This document shows positions 54,398 through 63,745 of a stretch of 64,000 nucleotides of DNA, in pieces. Source of the DNA: Hyalangium ruber (GTDB taxonomy: Bacteria > Myxococcota > Myxococcia > Myxococcales > Myxococcaceae). Position 1 is the stretch's first letter. Every line of letters begins with the position of its first letter. The notes under the pieces were generated by a model. The model was not told where the DNA came from, ran no database searches, and saw nothing but the letters and a program-made list of their open reading frames with translations. The DNA is taken from NCBI RefSeq assembly GCF_034259325.1, contig NZ_JAXIVS010000011.1:186001-250000 (forward strand), in the 5' to 3' direction. Position numbers and translations under genes: made by a program.

Positions 54398-55450
54398 TTA
54401 CCGGGAGTGGGGCTTGCGGCCTCGCTTCCGGGGTTCGGAGGGTGGAACGGGCGGGCGGCCGAGCGTCAGCTCCCCTGCCACGGGGGTCTGGATGAAGCGA
54501 CCCACCGCCTCGGGAGAGCGGTGGTAGGCCAGCGCCTGCATCAGCTTCACCAGCGCCGCCGAGGGCGTCAGGTCCGCTCCGCCGATGGCCCCTTCCTCCC
54601 GGGCCGCCGCGCCGGACTCATACAAGGTGAGGTCCACCCCGTTGCGGTAGGCCTGGCTCACCACCACCACGGGGATGCCCCGCTCGCGCGCCTGGGCGAA
54701 GAGAGGGCGGAGCGAGCGGCCCAGGGAGGGGTCGATCGGGAAGTTGCCCGCCCCGTAGGCCTCCAGCACCAGCCCGCGGATGTGCGGCAGCAGCGCCAGG
54801 GGCAGGGCCGGGTCCAGCCCTGGGTACGTCTTGAGGAGGAAGACGCGCGGGTCCAGCCGCTCGAAGAGGCGGAAAGGGCCCTTGGGACGCAGGCCCGGCT
54901 CATAGGTGGCGTCCACCCCCAGCGTGCCCAGCACCGGGAAGTTGGGGCTCTCGAAGGCGTCGTACTCGGCCACCTTCACCTTGCGGGTGCGGTTGCCACG
55001 GTAGAGGTGGGAGTCGAAGCAGATGGTCACCTCGCGCGGCCCATGGAGCGCCGACAGCACGGCGTCGATGAGGTTGAGCCGCGCGTCGCTGCGAATCTCC
55101 CCAAGCGGGCGCTGTGAGCCGGTGAGCACCACCGGGCGGGGCAGTCCCCGGAGCATGAAGGAGAGCGCGCTGGCCGTGTAGGCGAGCGTGTCCGTGCCGT
55201 GTGTCACCACCGCCCCGTCGAAGTCCGGCAGCCGGCGGTGGAGGTGGGCCGCCATCCGGCTCCAGAGCTCGGGCTGCATCTCCGAGCTGTCCAGGTTGGA
55301 GAACAGCTCCAACTCGATGTCGGCCAGGTGGAAGAGCTCGGGGGCGCGCTGCTTCAGCGTCCGGAAGAAGGCCGCGGGGCGGAGCGCGGACGGCCGCCCC
55401 CCAGCCATCCCCAGCGTTCCCCCGGTATGTAGCAGCAGGACTTTGGGCAT
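54398..55450 (-). CDS. ansA: Type I (cytoplasmic) L-asparaginase
   Basis: A 350-residue asparaginase that hydrolyses asparagine to aspartate and ammonia. The first catalytic Thr is in LLHTGGTLGM and the second in GAVVTHGTDTLAYTASAL, followed by PVVLTGSQRPLGEIRSDARL. No signal peptide, which fits the cytoplasmic AnsA type. The C-terminal 25 residues are basic and Pro-rich, an extension beyond the usual length. Confidence 0.92.
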   Translation of the reverse strand: MPKVLLLHTGGTLGMAGGRPSALRPAAFFRTLKQRAPELFHLADIELELFSNLDSSEMQPELWSRMAAHLHRRLPDFDGAVVTHGTDTLAYTASALSFMLRGLPRPVVLTGSQRPLGEIRSDARLNLIDAVLSALHGPREVTICFDSHLYRGNRTRKVKVAEYDAFESPNFPVLGTLGVDATYEPGLRPKGPFRLFERLDPRVFLLKTYPGLDPALPLALLPHIRGLVLEAYGAGNFPIDPSLGRSLRPLFAQARERGIPVVVVSQAYRNGVDLTLYESGAAAREEGAIGGADLTPSAALVKLMQALAYHRSPEAVGRFIQTPVAGELTLGRPPVPPSEPRKRGRKPHSR

Positions 55451-55518
55451 GAGCGGCCCTTCACTGACAAAGCCCGCCTTCCTTTACAAGCCCTGCGCGC
55501 GTAGCTAAGACCGGCGGC

Positions 55519-56502
55519 GTGTTCCCTCCCTGCTGGAAGCGAGTCGTCCTCCTGCTCGCCACCGTGTCCCTGACCGGTCTGGCCTGCACCAAGAACCCCG
55601 AGGTGGCCCCCGCCGACAAGGCCGGAGCCGCACCTACACCCACGGCCGCGCCCACCACGCCCGCCCAGCCCCCCGCGAAGGCCCCCGCGGCCGCCGAGGG
55701 CAACCCCCTGGCGGGTATTCCGGGCATGGACTTCTCCGCGCTGCCGCCCACGGCCCAGCGCGAGCTGGCCACCGTCTTCAGTGACGAGTTCTGCTACTGC
55801 GGCTGCCCCCACACCCTGGGCGCCTGCCTCAAGCAGCACACCGGGTGCCGCCACGCCAAGCGCATGGCGCGGCTGTCGGCGATGAGCGTGGCCGACGGCA
55901 TGCCGGCCACCGAGGTGATTGTGAGCCTGTCGCGCTACTACGCCACGTTCCGCGAGCGCCGGGTGGAGCTGAAGGTGGACCCGCGCATGTGCATGGGCGA
56001 CGCCAACGCCCCGGTGACGCTGGCGGAGTTCTCCGACTTCGAGTGCCCCTTCTGCGCCAAGGCCCGTCCCATCCTCGAGGACTTCGCCAAGAAGAACCCC
56101 CAGGTGCGCTTCTGCTACCTGCCTTTCCCGCTGCCGGGCCACGCCAACGCCATCCCCGCGGGGCAGGCGGCGCTGTGGGCGCGCGACCAGGGCAAGTTCT
56201 GGGAGATGCATGACGCGCTCTTCATGAACCAGCAGAACCTGTCCCCCGCGGCCCTGCCGGCCCTGGCCGAGAAGATCGGCCTGTCGGGCGCCAAGCTCCA
56301 GGAGGTGCTCAAGGCGGGCACCTACGTGCAGGAGCTGGAGTCCTTCAAGGCCATGGGTCGGGCGGCCAACATCTCGGGCACGCCGGCGCTCTTCTTCAAC
56401 GGGCGCACCTACAGCCTGGGGCTCGAGCCGGAGCAGCTCGCCCACAGCGTGGAGGACGAGATCGAGTGGCGCACCCACAACAACGCCTGGGGCGCCGACT
56501 GA
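55519..56502 (+). CDS. DsbA-family thiol oxidoreductase lipoprotein with CYCGC segment
   Basis: A 327-residue lipoprotein (lipobox GLAC). After an Ala/Pro linker, residues about 80-125 hold a Cys-rich helical module (FCYCGCPHTLGACLKQH, then GCRHAKRMA), similar to CcmH/PCYCGC modules. The DsbA-like thioredoxin domain (about 155-320) has active site FECPFCAKARP and cis-Pro in NISGTPALFFNG. It may transfer thiols to, or handle metal at, exported proteins. The GTG start is used. It is followed by the DUF4388 gene after 10 bases. Confidence 0.85.
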   Translation: MFPPCWKRVVLLLATVSLTGLACTKNPEVAPADKAGAAPTPTAAPTTPAQPPAKAPAAAEGNPLAGIPGMDFSALPPTAQRELATVFSDEFCYCGCPHTLGACLKQHTGCRHAKRMARLSAMSVADGMPATEVIVSLSRYYATFRERRVELKVDPRMCMGDANAPVTLAEFSDFECPFCAKARPILEDFAKKNPQVRFCYLPFPLPGHANAIPAGQAALWARDQGKFWEMHDALFMNQQNLSPAALPALAEKIGLSGAKLQEVLKAGTYVQELESFKAMGRAANISGTPALFFNGRTYSLGLEPEQLAHSVEDEIEWRTHNNAWGAD

Positions 56503-56512
56503 CGACACGGCC

Positions 56513-57829
56513 ATGACGCCCCCCCGCTTCCGCATCGACGGGCAGCAGCTCGTCCCCGAGGAGCGTCTCGGGCCACCCGCGCTCGGCGGACGTACGGGCT
56601 CGTATGCGCTGATGACCACGTCGTCGGACCTGCTCGTCTTCTCGCGCGTGCCGGCTCAGGGAGGCTCCATCCCCGCCCCCCGCGTGGTGATGGCGGGCGA
56701 CGCCAGCGGTTTTCCGCTGTCGGATCTCATCGCCTTCCTCAGCCAGTCGCGCTGGAGCGGCCTCATTCGCGTGCGCACGCCCGGCGGCGAGCGCTCCATC
56801 ACCCTGCGCGAGGGCGAGGTGCGCGGGGCCAGCTCGGATGACCCGTCGGACCGGCTGGGCGAGGTGCTCATCCGCCTGGGCTACGTGGACCGCAATCGCC
56901 TCGAGGAAGTGCTGCGCGAGCAGCCGCCCTCCAAGGTGGGCCGCGCCCTGGTGGAGCGGGGTGTGTTGCAGGCGCATGACCTGTTCAAGTGCGTCACCCA
57001 CCAGGTGAGCGAGATCTTCCACTCCATCGTGTTGTGCCGCGAGGGCTCGTTCTTCCTCATCGACCAGCCGCTGGACGACAAGACGAGCAACAACATCCAG
57101 CTGTCCACGCAGAGCCTGCTGATGGACAGCATCCGGAAGATCGACGAGATGGCGCACTTCCGGAAGCGCATCTCCCACGGCCGAATGTACGTGGGCAGGA
57201 AGCGCGCCTCCGACGGCAAGCTGGAGGAGGACGAGGACCGCGTGCTGGCCATGCTGGATGGACGGCGCACGCTGGTGGAGCTGGGCCACATGGCCAAGCT
57301 GTCCGAGTTCGACATCACCAAGGTCGTCTTCCGCCTGCTCGAGGGCGGCTTCGCGGTGCTGTCCGAGAAGCCGCTGGTGCCTGCCGCTCCCGTCGCGGAG
57401 AGGGCGCCCGCCGCCACCTCCCGGCCGGTGGCCGCGGCGCGCCAGACCCGCGGAGACCCTCGCGAGGTGGCGCGCGTCTTCAACCGCATCTTCCGGGAGA
57501 TCCGCGACGAGGTGGCCAAGCAGGGCATGGACGCCGAGTTCATCGCCGCGGCCAACGCGGCGCTCTCCGGGCAGGCGTTGACGTCCTCTCCCGTGCTGGA
57601 GGGGTTGGAGCTCTCGGTCGAGGGCACCATGCCCGAGCCGAAGCTCATCGAGGCCTTCGAGCGCCACCGCTCGCACATGGGCTCCGAGCCCGTCGCCTCC
57701 TTCAAGCAGGCACTCAGTGACGTGATGTTCTTCCTCCTCTTCCAGGCCGGAGAGCTGTTGGAGTCCCGCGCCGATGAGGACCTCGCCCGGCGCGTGAAGG
57801 AACTGCTCGCCCAACTCGAGACGCCGTGA
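56513..57829 (+). CDS. DUF4388 (PATAN-like) regulatory protein
   Basis: A 438-residue cytoplasmic protein. The DUF4388 domain (about 55-200) has FPLSDLIAFLSQSRWSGLIR and ITLREGEVRGASSDDPSD. A winged-helix-like part follows (LDGRRTLVELGHMAKLSEFD, FRLLEGGFAVLSEK), then a linker and a helical C-terminus (RVFNRIFREIRDEVAKQG). Such proteins are frequent in myxobacteria and linked to signalling and gliding regulation, but no specific function is known. The stop overlaps truD by 4 bases. Confidence 0.85.
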   Translation: MTPPRFRIDGQQLVPEERLGPPALGGRTGSYALMTTSSDLLVFSRVPAQGGSIPAPRVVMAGDASGFPLSDLIAFLSQSRWSGLIRVRTPGGERSITLREGEVRGASSDDPSDRLGEVLIRLGYVDRNRLEEVLREQPPSKVGRALVERGVLQAHDLFKCVTHQVSEIFHSIVLCREGSFFLIDQPLDDKTSNNIQLSTQSLLMDSIRKIDEMAHFRKRISHGRMYVGRKRASDGKLEEDEDRVLAMLDGRRTLVELGHMAKLSEFDITKVVFRLLEGGFAVLSEKPLVPAAPVAERAPAATSRPVAAARQTRGDPREVARVFNRIFREIRDEVAKQGMDAEFIAAANAALSGQALTSSPVLEGLELSVEGTMPEPKLIEAFERHRSHMGSEPVASFKQALSDVMFFLLFQAGELLESRADEDLARRVKELLAQLETP

Positions 57830-58842
57830 CGGCCCTGCCGCGATTGACCGAGGGCGTTCCCGGGTGCGGCGGTGCCTTCAAGCTCGTGCCCGAGGACTTC
57901 GAGGTGGAGGAGCTGCCCGCATACGCGCCCGGCGGGGAAGGGGAGCACCTCTTCCTCTGGGTGGAGAAGCGGGGAAGGGACACGCGCGAGGTGGTGCGCG
58001 CCCTGTCCAAGGCGCTCGGGGTGGCCGAGGGCGACATCGGCGTGGCGGGCATGAAGGATCGGCACGCCGTCACCCGCCAGCTCCTCTCCGTGCCGGCGCG
58101 GGCGGAGGCGCAACTGCCAGGCTTCGAGCTGGAGGGGGTGCGTGTGCTGTGGGCGCGCCGCCACGGCAACAAGCTGCGGACCGGCCACCTGAAGGGCAAT
58201 CGCTTCCGGCTGCGCATGCGGGGCGTGCGGGATCTGGGCGCCGCGCGGGAGGCCTTCTCCCGGCTGGGAGCGCAGGGCGTGCCCAACTACTTTGGAGAGC
58301 AGCGCTTCGGGCGCGAGCGGGCCAACGCCGACCTGGGCAAGCTGCTCATCCTGGGGCAGCGCCTGCCCAAGCGGCCCGATCGCTTCGAGCGGAAGATGTA
58401 CCTGTCCGCCTTCCAGTCGCTCCTGTTCAACCGGGCCCTCGCCGCGCGCCTGCGCGAGGGCACCTTCGACCGGGCCCTCCTGGGAGACGTGCTTCGCAAA
58501 GAGGAGACGGGTGGCCTGTTCGTCTGCGAGGCGCCCGAGGTGGATGGCCCGCGCGTGGCCGCCTTCGAGGTGAGCCCCGCCGGGCCCATGTTCGGCCCGA
58601 AGATGACGCCCTCCGCCCATGGCGTGGCCGAGGCGGAAGCCGCGCTGCTGGCCGAGGAGGGCGTGACGCTCTCCGACTTCACGCGCGGGGGCGGTGAGAC
58701 GGAAGGCACCCGACGACCCTATCGCGTCCTGATGGGCAGCCCCGAGTTCACTCCCGAAGGGGAGGACCTGGTGCTCGCCTTCGACCTGCCTCGGGGCGCG
58801 TACGCCACCGAGGTGCTGGCCGAACTGCTGAAGGAAGGCTAG
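57826..58842 (+). CDS. truD: tRNA pseudouridine(13) synthase TruD
   Basis: A 338-residue enzyme that makes pseudouridine at position 13 of tRNA-Glu. The catalytic Asp lies in the family motif GMKDRHAVTRQLLS, and NYFGEQRFG follows. The TRUD insertion region shows LLGDVLRKEETGGLFVCEAP. The GTG start overlaps the previous stop (GTGA), so translation is coupled. Confidence 0.92.
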   Translation: MTALPRLTEGVPGCGGAFKLVPEDFEVEELPAYAPGGEGEHLFLWVEKRGRDTREVVRALSKALGVAEGDIGVAGMKDRHAVTRQLLSVPARAEAQLPGFELEGVRVLWARRHGNKLRTGHLKGNRFRLRMRGVRDLGAAREAFSRLGAQGVPNYFGEQRFGRERANADLGKLLILGQRLPKRPDRFERKMYLSAFQSLLFNRALAARLREGTFDRALLGDVLRKEETGGLFVCEAPEVDGPRVAAFEVSPAGPMFGPKMTPSAHGVAEAEAALLAEEGVTLSDFTRGGGETEGTRRPYRVLMGSPEFTPEGEDLVLAFDLPRGAYATEVLAELLKEG

Positions 58843-58897
58843 GGCGCCCGGGCACGGGGTGGGGCGGGGAAGCCCTCACCCCCTGCCGAGCGGCCTG

Positions 58898-60337
58898 CTA
58901 CTCGGCGACGTTGAACTCGGTGCGCCGGTTCTCCGCGCGCCCCGCCTTCGTGGCGTTGGAGGCCACCGGCCGGGTCTCGCCGAAGCCCACCGCCTCGAGC
59001 CGACCCGGATCGATGCCCAGCTTGATGAGCTGCGCCATCACCGAGTCCGCCCGCTTCTGCGACAGCTTCAGGTTCGCCGTGTCGTTGCCCACCGAGTCCG
59101 TGTGGCCCTCGATGCGCAGCTTCTTGATGGACGGCGTGTCCCGGAGCGCCTGCGCCACGTCGCCCAGGATCGCGAAGCTCTCCTTGCCGATCATCTTCGC
59201 CGAGCCCGTACCGAACTTGATCTGCTTCTTGATCTCGATCCGGTCCTTCTTCACGACGACCAGCTTGTACTGCTTCGCGCAGCCCTTCTCCTCCTGGATG
59301 CCGGGCTGATCCGGGCACGCGTCCAGCCGGTCCACCACGCCGTCCCCGTCCTTGTCCGTGTCCGGGCAGCCGCCGTTCTCCGCCGGGCCCGACTGCGCCG
59401 GGCACTTGTCCTGGCCGTCCGGCATGCCGTCCGCGTCGTTGTCCAGGTCCGGGCAGCCGTCCTCGTCCTGGAAGCCGTCCTTGTCCTCCGGCTCGTCCGG
59501 GCACTTGTCCTGCGGATCGTTGAGTCCGTCCCCGTCCTTGTCCACGATGGGGCAGCCCAGGTTCTGCGGCGGTCCCGCCTCGTTCGGGCACTTGTCCGCC
59601 GTGTCGACCATGCCGTCCTGGTCGTTGTCCAACTCGGGGCAGCCGTCCTCGTCCTGGAACCCGTCGCGGTCCTCGGCCTGGTCACCGCAGCGATCGTCCT
59701 TGTCGACGATGCCGTCGTTGTCCCGATCCTTGGGCGCCTCTTCCGGGCAGCCGGCGTTGTCGGTCAGGCCGGCGATGAGCGGGCACTTGTCGGCCGCGTC
59801 GTTCACCCCGTCCTTGTCGTTGTCCGGGTCCGGGCAGCCGTCCAGGTCCTCGAAGCCGTCCTTGTCCTCGGCCTGCTCCTGGCAAGGGTCGTCCTTGTCC
59901 ATGATGCCGTCGCCGTCCGAGTCCGTCTCCTCGATGCGCACCACCACCTGCTGGGGCTGCTGAGGCTGAGGCTGCTGCGGCTGTTGGGGCTGCTGAGGCT
60001 GGGGCTGCTGAGGCTGATCGGGCTTCTCGCGGATCACCACCGTGGTGGCGCAGCCCTTGGTCAGCTCCGCCACCTTCTTGGAGGCGGCGTTCGCCAGGCG
60101 CTGGTGCTCCCGCGCCCGCGAGCTGTTGCCCTGGCTCAGCTCACCCCGGGCGAAGGACAGGTTCGCGTCCGCGATGGCCAGCTCGCGGAGGAGGTCGGGC
60201 TTTCCGCACGTCAGCGCCCCATTGCTGCGGGCCTTCTGCAGATCGCCTTCGATAACCTTGGATTCCTCACGCACCTGGGCCCCGCTCACGCACGCGGAGC
60301 AGGCCAGCAGGAGCGCGGAGACCAGCAAACGCTTCAT
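58898..60337 (-). CDS. OmpA-family lipoprotein with thrombospondin type 3 repeats
   Basis: A 479-residue outer-membrane lipoprotein (lipobox LLACSAC). A helical segment (about 25-100) is followed by a Pro/Gln linker (PQQPQ repeats, about 108-128). An Asp-rich calcium-binding array of about six TSP3 repeats (DSDGDGIMDKDDPC and relatives, about 138-335) leads to the OmpA C-terminal peptidoglycan-binding domain (RIEGHTDSVGNDTANLKLSQ, ENRRTEFNV). It should tether the outer membrane to the cell wall and respond to or be stiffened by calcium. It shares an operon with the DUF4398 lipoprotein, 20 bases upstream. Confidence 0.92.
   Translation of the reverse strand: MKRLLVSALLLACSACVSGAQVREESKVIEGDLQKARSNGALTCGKPDLLRELAIADANLSFARGELSQGNSSRAREHQRLANAASKKVAELTKGCATTVVIREKPDQPQQPQPQQPQQPQQPQPQQPQQVVVRIEETDSDGDGIMDKDDPCQEQAEDKDGFEDLDGCPDPDNDKDGVNDAADKCPLIAGLTDNAGCPEEAPKDRDNDGIVDKDDRCGDQAEDRDGFQDEDGCPELDNDQDGMVDTADKCPNEAGPPQNLGCPIVDKDGDGLNDPQDKCPDEPEDKDGFQDEDGCPDLDNDADGMPDGQDKCPAQSGPAENGGCPDTDKDGDGVVDRLDACPDQPGIQEEKGCAKQYKLVVVKKDRIEIKKQIKFGTGSAKMIGKESFAILGDVAQALRDTPSIKKLRIEGHTDSVGNDTANLKLSQKRADSVMAQLIKLGIDPGRLEAVGFGETRPVASNATKAGRAENRRTEFNVAE
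59949..60016 (-). repeat. Pro/Gln-codon tandem repeat in the OmpA/TSP3 gene
   Basis: Imperfect tandem CAGCCTCAGCAGCCC-like units that encode the PQQPQ linker. Such short in-frame repeats can change length by slippage. Confidence 0.7.
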
Positions 60338-60357
60338 CGGGTGGCGTCCTCGCTCTT

Positions 60358-60699
60358 TCATGGCTTGGCGGGCGGAGGGGGGTGGCAGTTGGCGATGGCG
60401 GCCTTGGTGCGCTCGTCCTCTTCTTCGCCCGTGGACTTCTGGCGTGCCGCCTCGGCGCACTCGGACGCCTTCTTGGCGAACTTCACGCCCACCTCGTAGT
60501 CCGAGTAGCCCACCTCTTCGCGGGCCTTGTCCAGGTAGAGACCGGCCGCGGTGAACTCGTAGGGTGCCTTCTCCCCGGCCCCCGCGGTGCGCGCTGCTTG
60601 GATCTGCACCTCGGCGTCGAGGATGTTCGCGGTGGAACGCACAGGGCCGCACCCGGCGAGGGCGCCCGCCACTGCCACCAGTACCGACAGATGCTTCAT
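60358..60699 (-). CDS. DUF4398 lipoprotein
   Basis: A 113-residue lipoprotein (lipobox LAGC). The helical DUF4398 domain has ILDAEVQIQAARTAG and FTAAGLYLDKAREEVGYSDY, with a Pro-rich end. The family is often found beside OmpA-like envelope proteins and is of unknown function. ATG 60699 is chosen because it gives the signal peptide; the frame is open to 60753. Confidence 0.85.
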   Translation of the reverse strand: MKHLSVLVAVAGALAGCGPVRSTANILDAEVQIQAARTAGAGEKAPYEFTAAGLYLDKAREEVGYSDYEVGVKFAKKASECAEAARQKSTGEEEDERTKAAIANCHPPPPAKP

Positions 60700-60862
60700 G
60701 GGGAGGCCTTGGGCTCTAGAGGGCTGGAGAGACGAACGTTCAGGTCGTATCAATCGTGTCCAGGGGGGTCAAGAAACGGGCGCATCCGCTGGCCAGGCGG
60801 GCGGCCAGGGCAGAGGTTTTGACAGGCTGGCATACCCCTTGTCATCGTCCGACACCGTGCGC

Positions 60863-61843
60863 ATGCCCTTTCGTTCCCTCGGCCTGGCCGTTCTGCTCCT
60901 CGCCCCCCTTGCCTTCGCGTTGCCGCCATCCGCCCAGAAGCGGCTGCGCAACCGCGCGGAGGTCGACGGGATGCTCGAACAACTGGTCGACGGCGGCTCG
61001 GTGCAGACCATCATCTCGAAGCTGAAGTACAACGGCGAGACGGAGTACGCGGCCGACGAGATCCTCATCTACCTGCGCAAGACGGTGGATGAGCGCGGGC
61101 GCCGCAACCTCGTCGCCGTACTGGCCGGCCTGGAGACGCGCGGCGCGGAGGGCGCCCTGGTGAAGCTGGCGCAGGACCCCGACAGCGCGGTGCGCATGTA
61201 CTCGGCGCAAGGGCTGGGGCGAATCCGGAGCCGCAACGTGGAGGTGCTGCTGCCGCTCCTGGAGGACAAGAGCAGCGGTGTGCGCAAGGAGGCCGCCAAG
61301 GCGCTGGGCGCCTCGCGCAACTCCGCCATGAGCAGGATGCTGCTGGCGGCGGCCAAGAAGGAGCCGGAGCTGGAGGTCCGCGCCGAGATGCTGGTGGCCG
61401 CCGGGAGGGCCGGGGACACCAAGCAGATCCCCGCGCTCAAGGAGTTCCTCGCCAGCGACTCGGAGAGCACCCGCTTCGCCGCGGCCCGGGGGCTGTGCCA
61501 GCTGGGCTCCCCGGACGGCTTCACCTTCGCCAACAAGCTGCTGGGCGCCGAGGACCGCTTCGTGCGCCGCCAGGGGCTGGTGCTGTACGAGGGCGTGCCC
61601 GCGAAGAAGGCCGAGCCCGCGCTGCGCCCCTTGCTCGAGGACAAGGACCGGACGCTCGCCGCGGGCGCCGCACGCGTCCTCTACCAGGGCGGCGACAAGC
61701 AGATGATGGAATGGCTGGTGCTGGCCTCGTGGAACGCCAAGGGCTACGACGAGAAGGCAGCCTACGAGAAGGAGCTGGAGACGCTGCAGTTGGCCGATGA
61801 TGTGCGCAAGACCATCCTGCGCAAGGCGGGCGTGGCGAAATGA
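60863..61843 (+). CDS. Exported HEAT-repeat protein
   Basis: A 326-residue protein with a signal peptide (PFRSLGLAVLLLAPLAFA) and six or seven HEAT repeats (LAQDPDSAVRMYSAQGLGRI, LEDKSSGVRKEAAKALGASR). It probably is periplasmic and binds a partner protein. ATG 60863 is used, with GTG 60857 just upstream as an alternative. The stop overlaps the DUF1460 gene by 4 bases, so they may act together in the envelope. Confidence 0.82.
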   Translation: MPFRSLGLAVLLLAPLAFALPPSAQKRLRNRAEVDGMLEQLVDGGSVQTIISKLKYNGETEYAADEILIYLRKTVDERGRRNLVAVLAGLETRGAEGALVKLAQDPDSAVRMYSAQGLGRIRSRNVEVLLPLLEDKSSGVRKEAAKALGASRNSAMSRMLLAAAKKEPELEVRAEMLVAAGRAGDTKQIPALKEFLASDSESTRFAAARGLCQLGSPDGFTFANKLLGAEDRFVRRQGLVLYEGVPAKKAEPALRPLLEDKDRTLAAGAARVLYQGGDKQMMEWLVLASWNAKGYDEKAAYEKELETLQLADDVRKTILRKAGVAK

Positions 61844-62727
61844 TGGGGTTGGCTGGCGCGCTCACCACGGCGCTGCTCCTGGCACAGACGACCGCGACCC
61901 CCGCTCCGCTCACCGCGGGTGGCTGGGCGGCGCTCCCGGTGGAGAAGAAGGCCGCCCTGCTCAAGGCCGCCGAGCTGGAGGCTCCGCTCTCGCAGCGCCT
62001 GCTGCGCGTGAGCGAGCGCTTCATCGGCACGCCCTATGTCGCCTCTCCCCTGGGCGAGGGCTCCGGGGTGGATCCGGATCCGACGTTCCGCACGGACGCG
62101 GTGGACTGCCTCACCTTCGTGGAGCAGACGCTGGCGCTGGGCATGGCGCGCAACGAGGAAGAGGTGGGGCCGCTGCTGGAGCGCCTGCGCTACGCCAGCA
62201 CCCCCGTCTACGAGGACCGCAATCACCTCATGGAGGCCCAGTGGCTGCCCAACAACCTGCGCAAGGGCTTCCTGGTGGATGTGACCCGGCGCTACGCGGG
62301 CGAGGACGCCGTCCAGGTCCAGAAGACGCTCACCGCGCGCACGTGGACCTCCAAGTCCTCCCAGGCGCTGGCGCTGCCCCGCGAGAAGCAGGTGACGGGC
62401 ACCTTCACGCTGAACATGCTCCCGTTGGACCGGGTGATGGCGCACGCGCGCGAGCTGCCCACCGGCACCATCCTCATCATCCTCCGGGATGATCTGCCGC
62501 TGAAGGCCACCCGCATCACCCACCTGGGCTTCGTGGTGCAGAAGGGCAAGCGCACCTGGCTGCGGCACGCGGCGCGCAACGGCTACCTGCGCGTGGTGGA
62601 CGAGGACTTGGAGACGTTCCTGGCCCGCAACTCGCGCTACGCGAAGTGGAAGGTGACGGGCGTGAGCCTCTTCGAGGCCCGCCGCCCCGCCGAGCAGGGC
62701 GAGGGAGCAGTCGTCCGCTCGCCCTGA
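61840..62727 (+). CDS. DUF1460, N-acetylmuramoyl-L-alanine amidase-like protein
   Basis: A 295-residue protein with a short hydrophobic start that looks like a signal peptide. The DUF1460 papain-like domain has the Cys in DAVDCLTFVEQTLALG and a His in RITHLGFVVQKGKR, with GTPYVASPLGEG before them. It is expected to cleave peptidoglycan amide bonds or peptides. ATG overlaps the HEAT gene stop (ATGA). Confidence 0.88.
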   Translation: MMGLAGALTTALLLAQTTATPAPLTAGGWAALPVEKKAALLKAAELEAPLSQRLLRVSERFIGTPYVASPLGEGSGVDPDPTFRTDAVDCLTFVEQTLALGMARNEEEVGPLLERLRYASTPVYEDRNHLMEAQWLPNNLRKGFLVDVTRRYAGEDAVQVQKTLTARTWTSKSSQALALPREKQVTGTFTLNMLPLDRVMAHARELPTGTILIILRDDLPLKATRITHLGFVVQKGKRTWLRHAARNGYLRVVDEDLETFLARNSRYAKWKVTGVSLFEARRPAEQGEGAVVRSP

Positions 62728-62737
62728 CGTCCGTCGC

Positions 62738-63181
62738 TCAGCTGACCCCGGGAGGCGCGCTGGCGGCCTCCGTCTCCAGCTCCTCCTCCTCGGCCGCGCG
62801 CGAGGCCTCGTCGGAGGTGGCCTCCAGCCGGGCCTTCTCCCGGGCCAGCAGCTCGGCGGCCCGCTGGGTGTGCTCCTCCGGTACGAGGATCTCCCACCAG
62901 GGCATCGGGTTGCCCGTGGTCAGCACGTCCACGGTTCCGGCCCGGCGCGGCCGCGAGAAGACGGGGATGTTCTCGGCCTCCAGCATCCGCACGAACTGCT
63001 CCGCCGTCAGGGGATCCTCCGCGGTGCCTACCCGGATGAACTCGCGGGTGTCCCGCTCATGTGGCAGCGGCAACCCTCTCTGGCGCATGCCGTCGGCGTC
63101 CACCAGCTGGCTGCCAGGACAGTCCGAGCACTCCGTCGCGCTGTCCTGATACTCCGAGCCACACTCGATGCAGTATTTCAT
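62738..63181 (-). CDS. Zinc-ribbon protein with DUF2007-like domain
   Basis: A 147-residue protein. An N-terminal zinc ribbon (MKYCIECGSEY, Cys-x2-Cys and Cys-x2-Cys at about 4, 7, 18, 21) is followed by a DUF2007-like fold (EQFVRMLEAENIPVFSRP, then PWWEILVPEEHTQRAAELL) and an acidic tail. DUF2007 is a putative signalling domain of unknown ligand. It converges with the DUF1460 gene, 10 bases apart. Confidence 0.8.
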   Translation of the reverse strand: MKYCIECGSEYQDSATECSDCPGSQLVDADGMRQRGLPLPHERDTREFIRVGTAEDPLTAEQFVRMLEAENIPVFSRPRRAGTVDVLTTGNPMPWWEILVPEEHTQRAAELLAREKARLEATSDEASRAAEEEELETEAASAPPGVS

Positions 63182-63237
63182 CGCTCCCTCCCTATCCCGA
63201 GAAACTGGGGCCTGAGAGCGAAATTAGCACGGCCCCC

Positions 63238-63600
63238 TCAGTGTCGAGCGGCTTCCCCCAGGCTTTCCACGGCAGCCGACAGTCGGTCCACGTCAATGGG
63301 CTTGCGCAGCACCACGTCACAGTGCTCGGCGCCATCCACCTGCGCGAAGCCAGAGACGAGGATGACGCGCGCCTCGGGGTGGATCTGCTTCACCCGCTGG
63401 GCCAGCATCGTGCCGCACATGCCCGGCAGCGACTCGTCCGTCACCACCACGTCGGGGTGATCCGCCTCGAAGGCCGCCAGCCCCGAGAGCCCGTCGCCCG
63501 CGGTGCGGACCTCGAAGGCTTCTTCCAGGATCTCCGCCAGCAGCTCGCGGCTATCGCCATCATCCTCGATCAGCAACACTTTGATGCGGTCCGTGCCCAT
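63238..63600 (-). CDS. Single-domain response regulator (receiver only)
   Basis: A 120-residue receiver: VLLIEDDGDSRELLAEILEE (acidic pocket), phosphoacceptor Asp in DVVVTDESLPGMCG, Ser in VILVSGFAQ and Lys in VVLRKPIDVDRL. No output domain, so it acts like a CheY or phosphorelay protein with a partner kinase elsewhere. The start is ATG 63600. Confidence 0.9.
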   Translation of the reverse strand: MGTDRIKVLLIEDDGDSRELLAEILEEAFEVRTAGDGLSGLAAFEADHPDVVVTDESLPGMCGTMLAQRVKQIHPEARVILVSGFAQVDGAEHCDVVLRKPIDVDRLSAAVESLGEAARH

Positions 63601-63745
63601 GCGCCTGAGCAACCCATGTGCGCATCCGAAACGTCCGCGGCCCCCAGGCCCTTCGCCCCTCGGTCGGAGAGCGAGCAAGGGTGTAAGAGTTGGCCCCTCA
63701 CCAGCCGGGATTGGACTGTGCATCTTCATGTCCGGAGGTGATTCC

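Noticed and set aside
59250-59900. Regular repeats that might suggest a CRISPR or satellite array
   Set aside because: The periodicity comes from Asp-rich thrombospondin type 3 repeats in the OmpA-family gene; there are no identical repeats with unique spacers.
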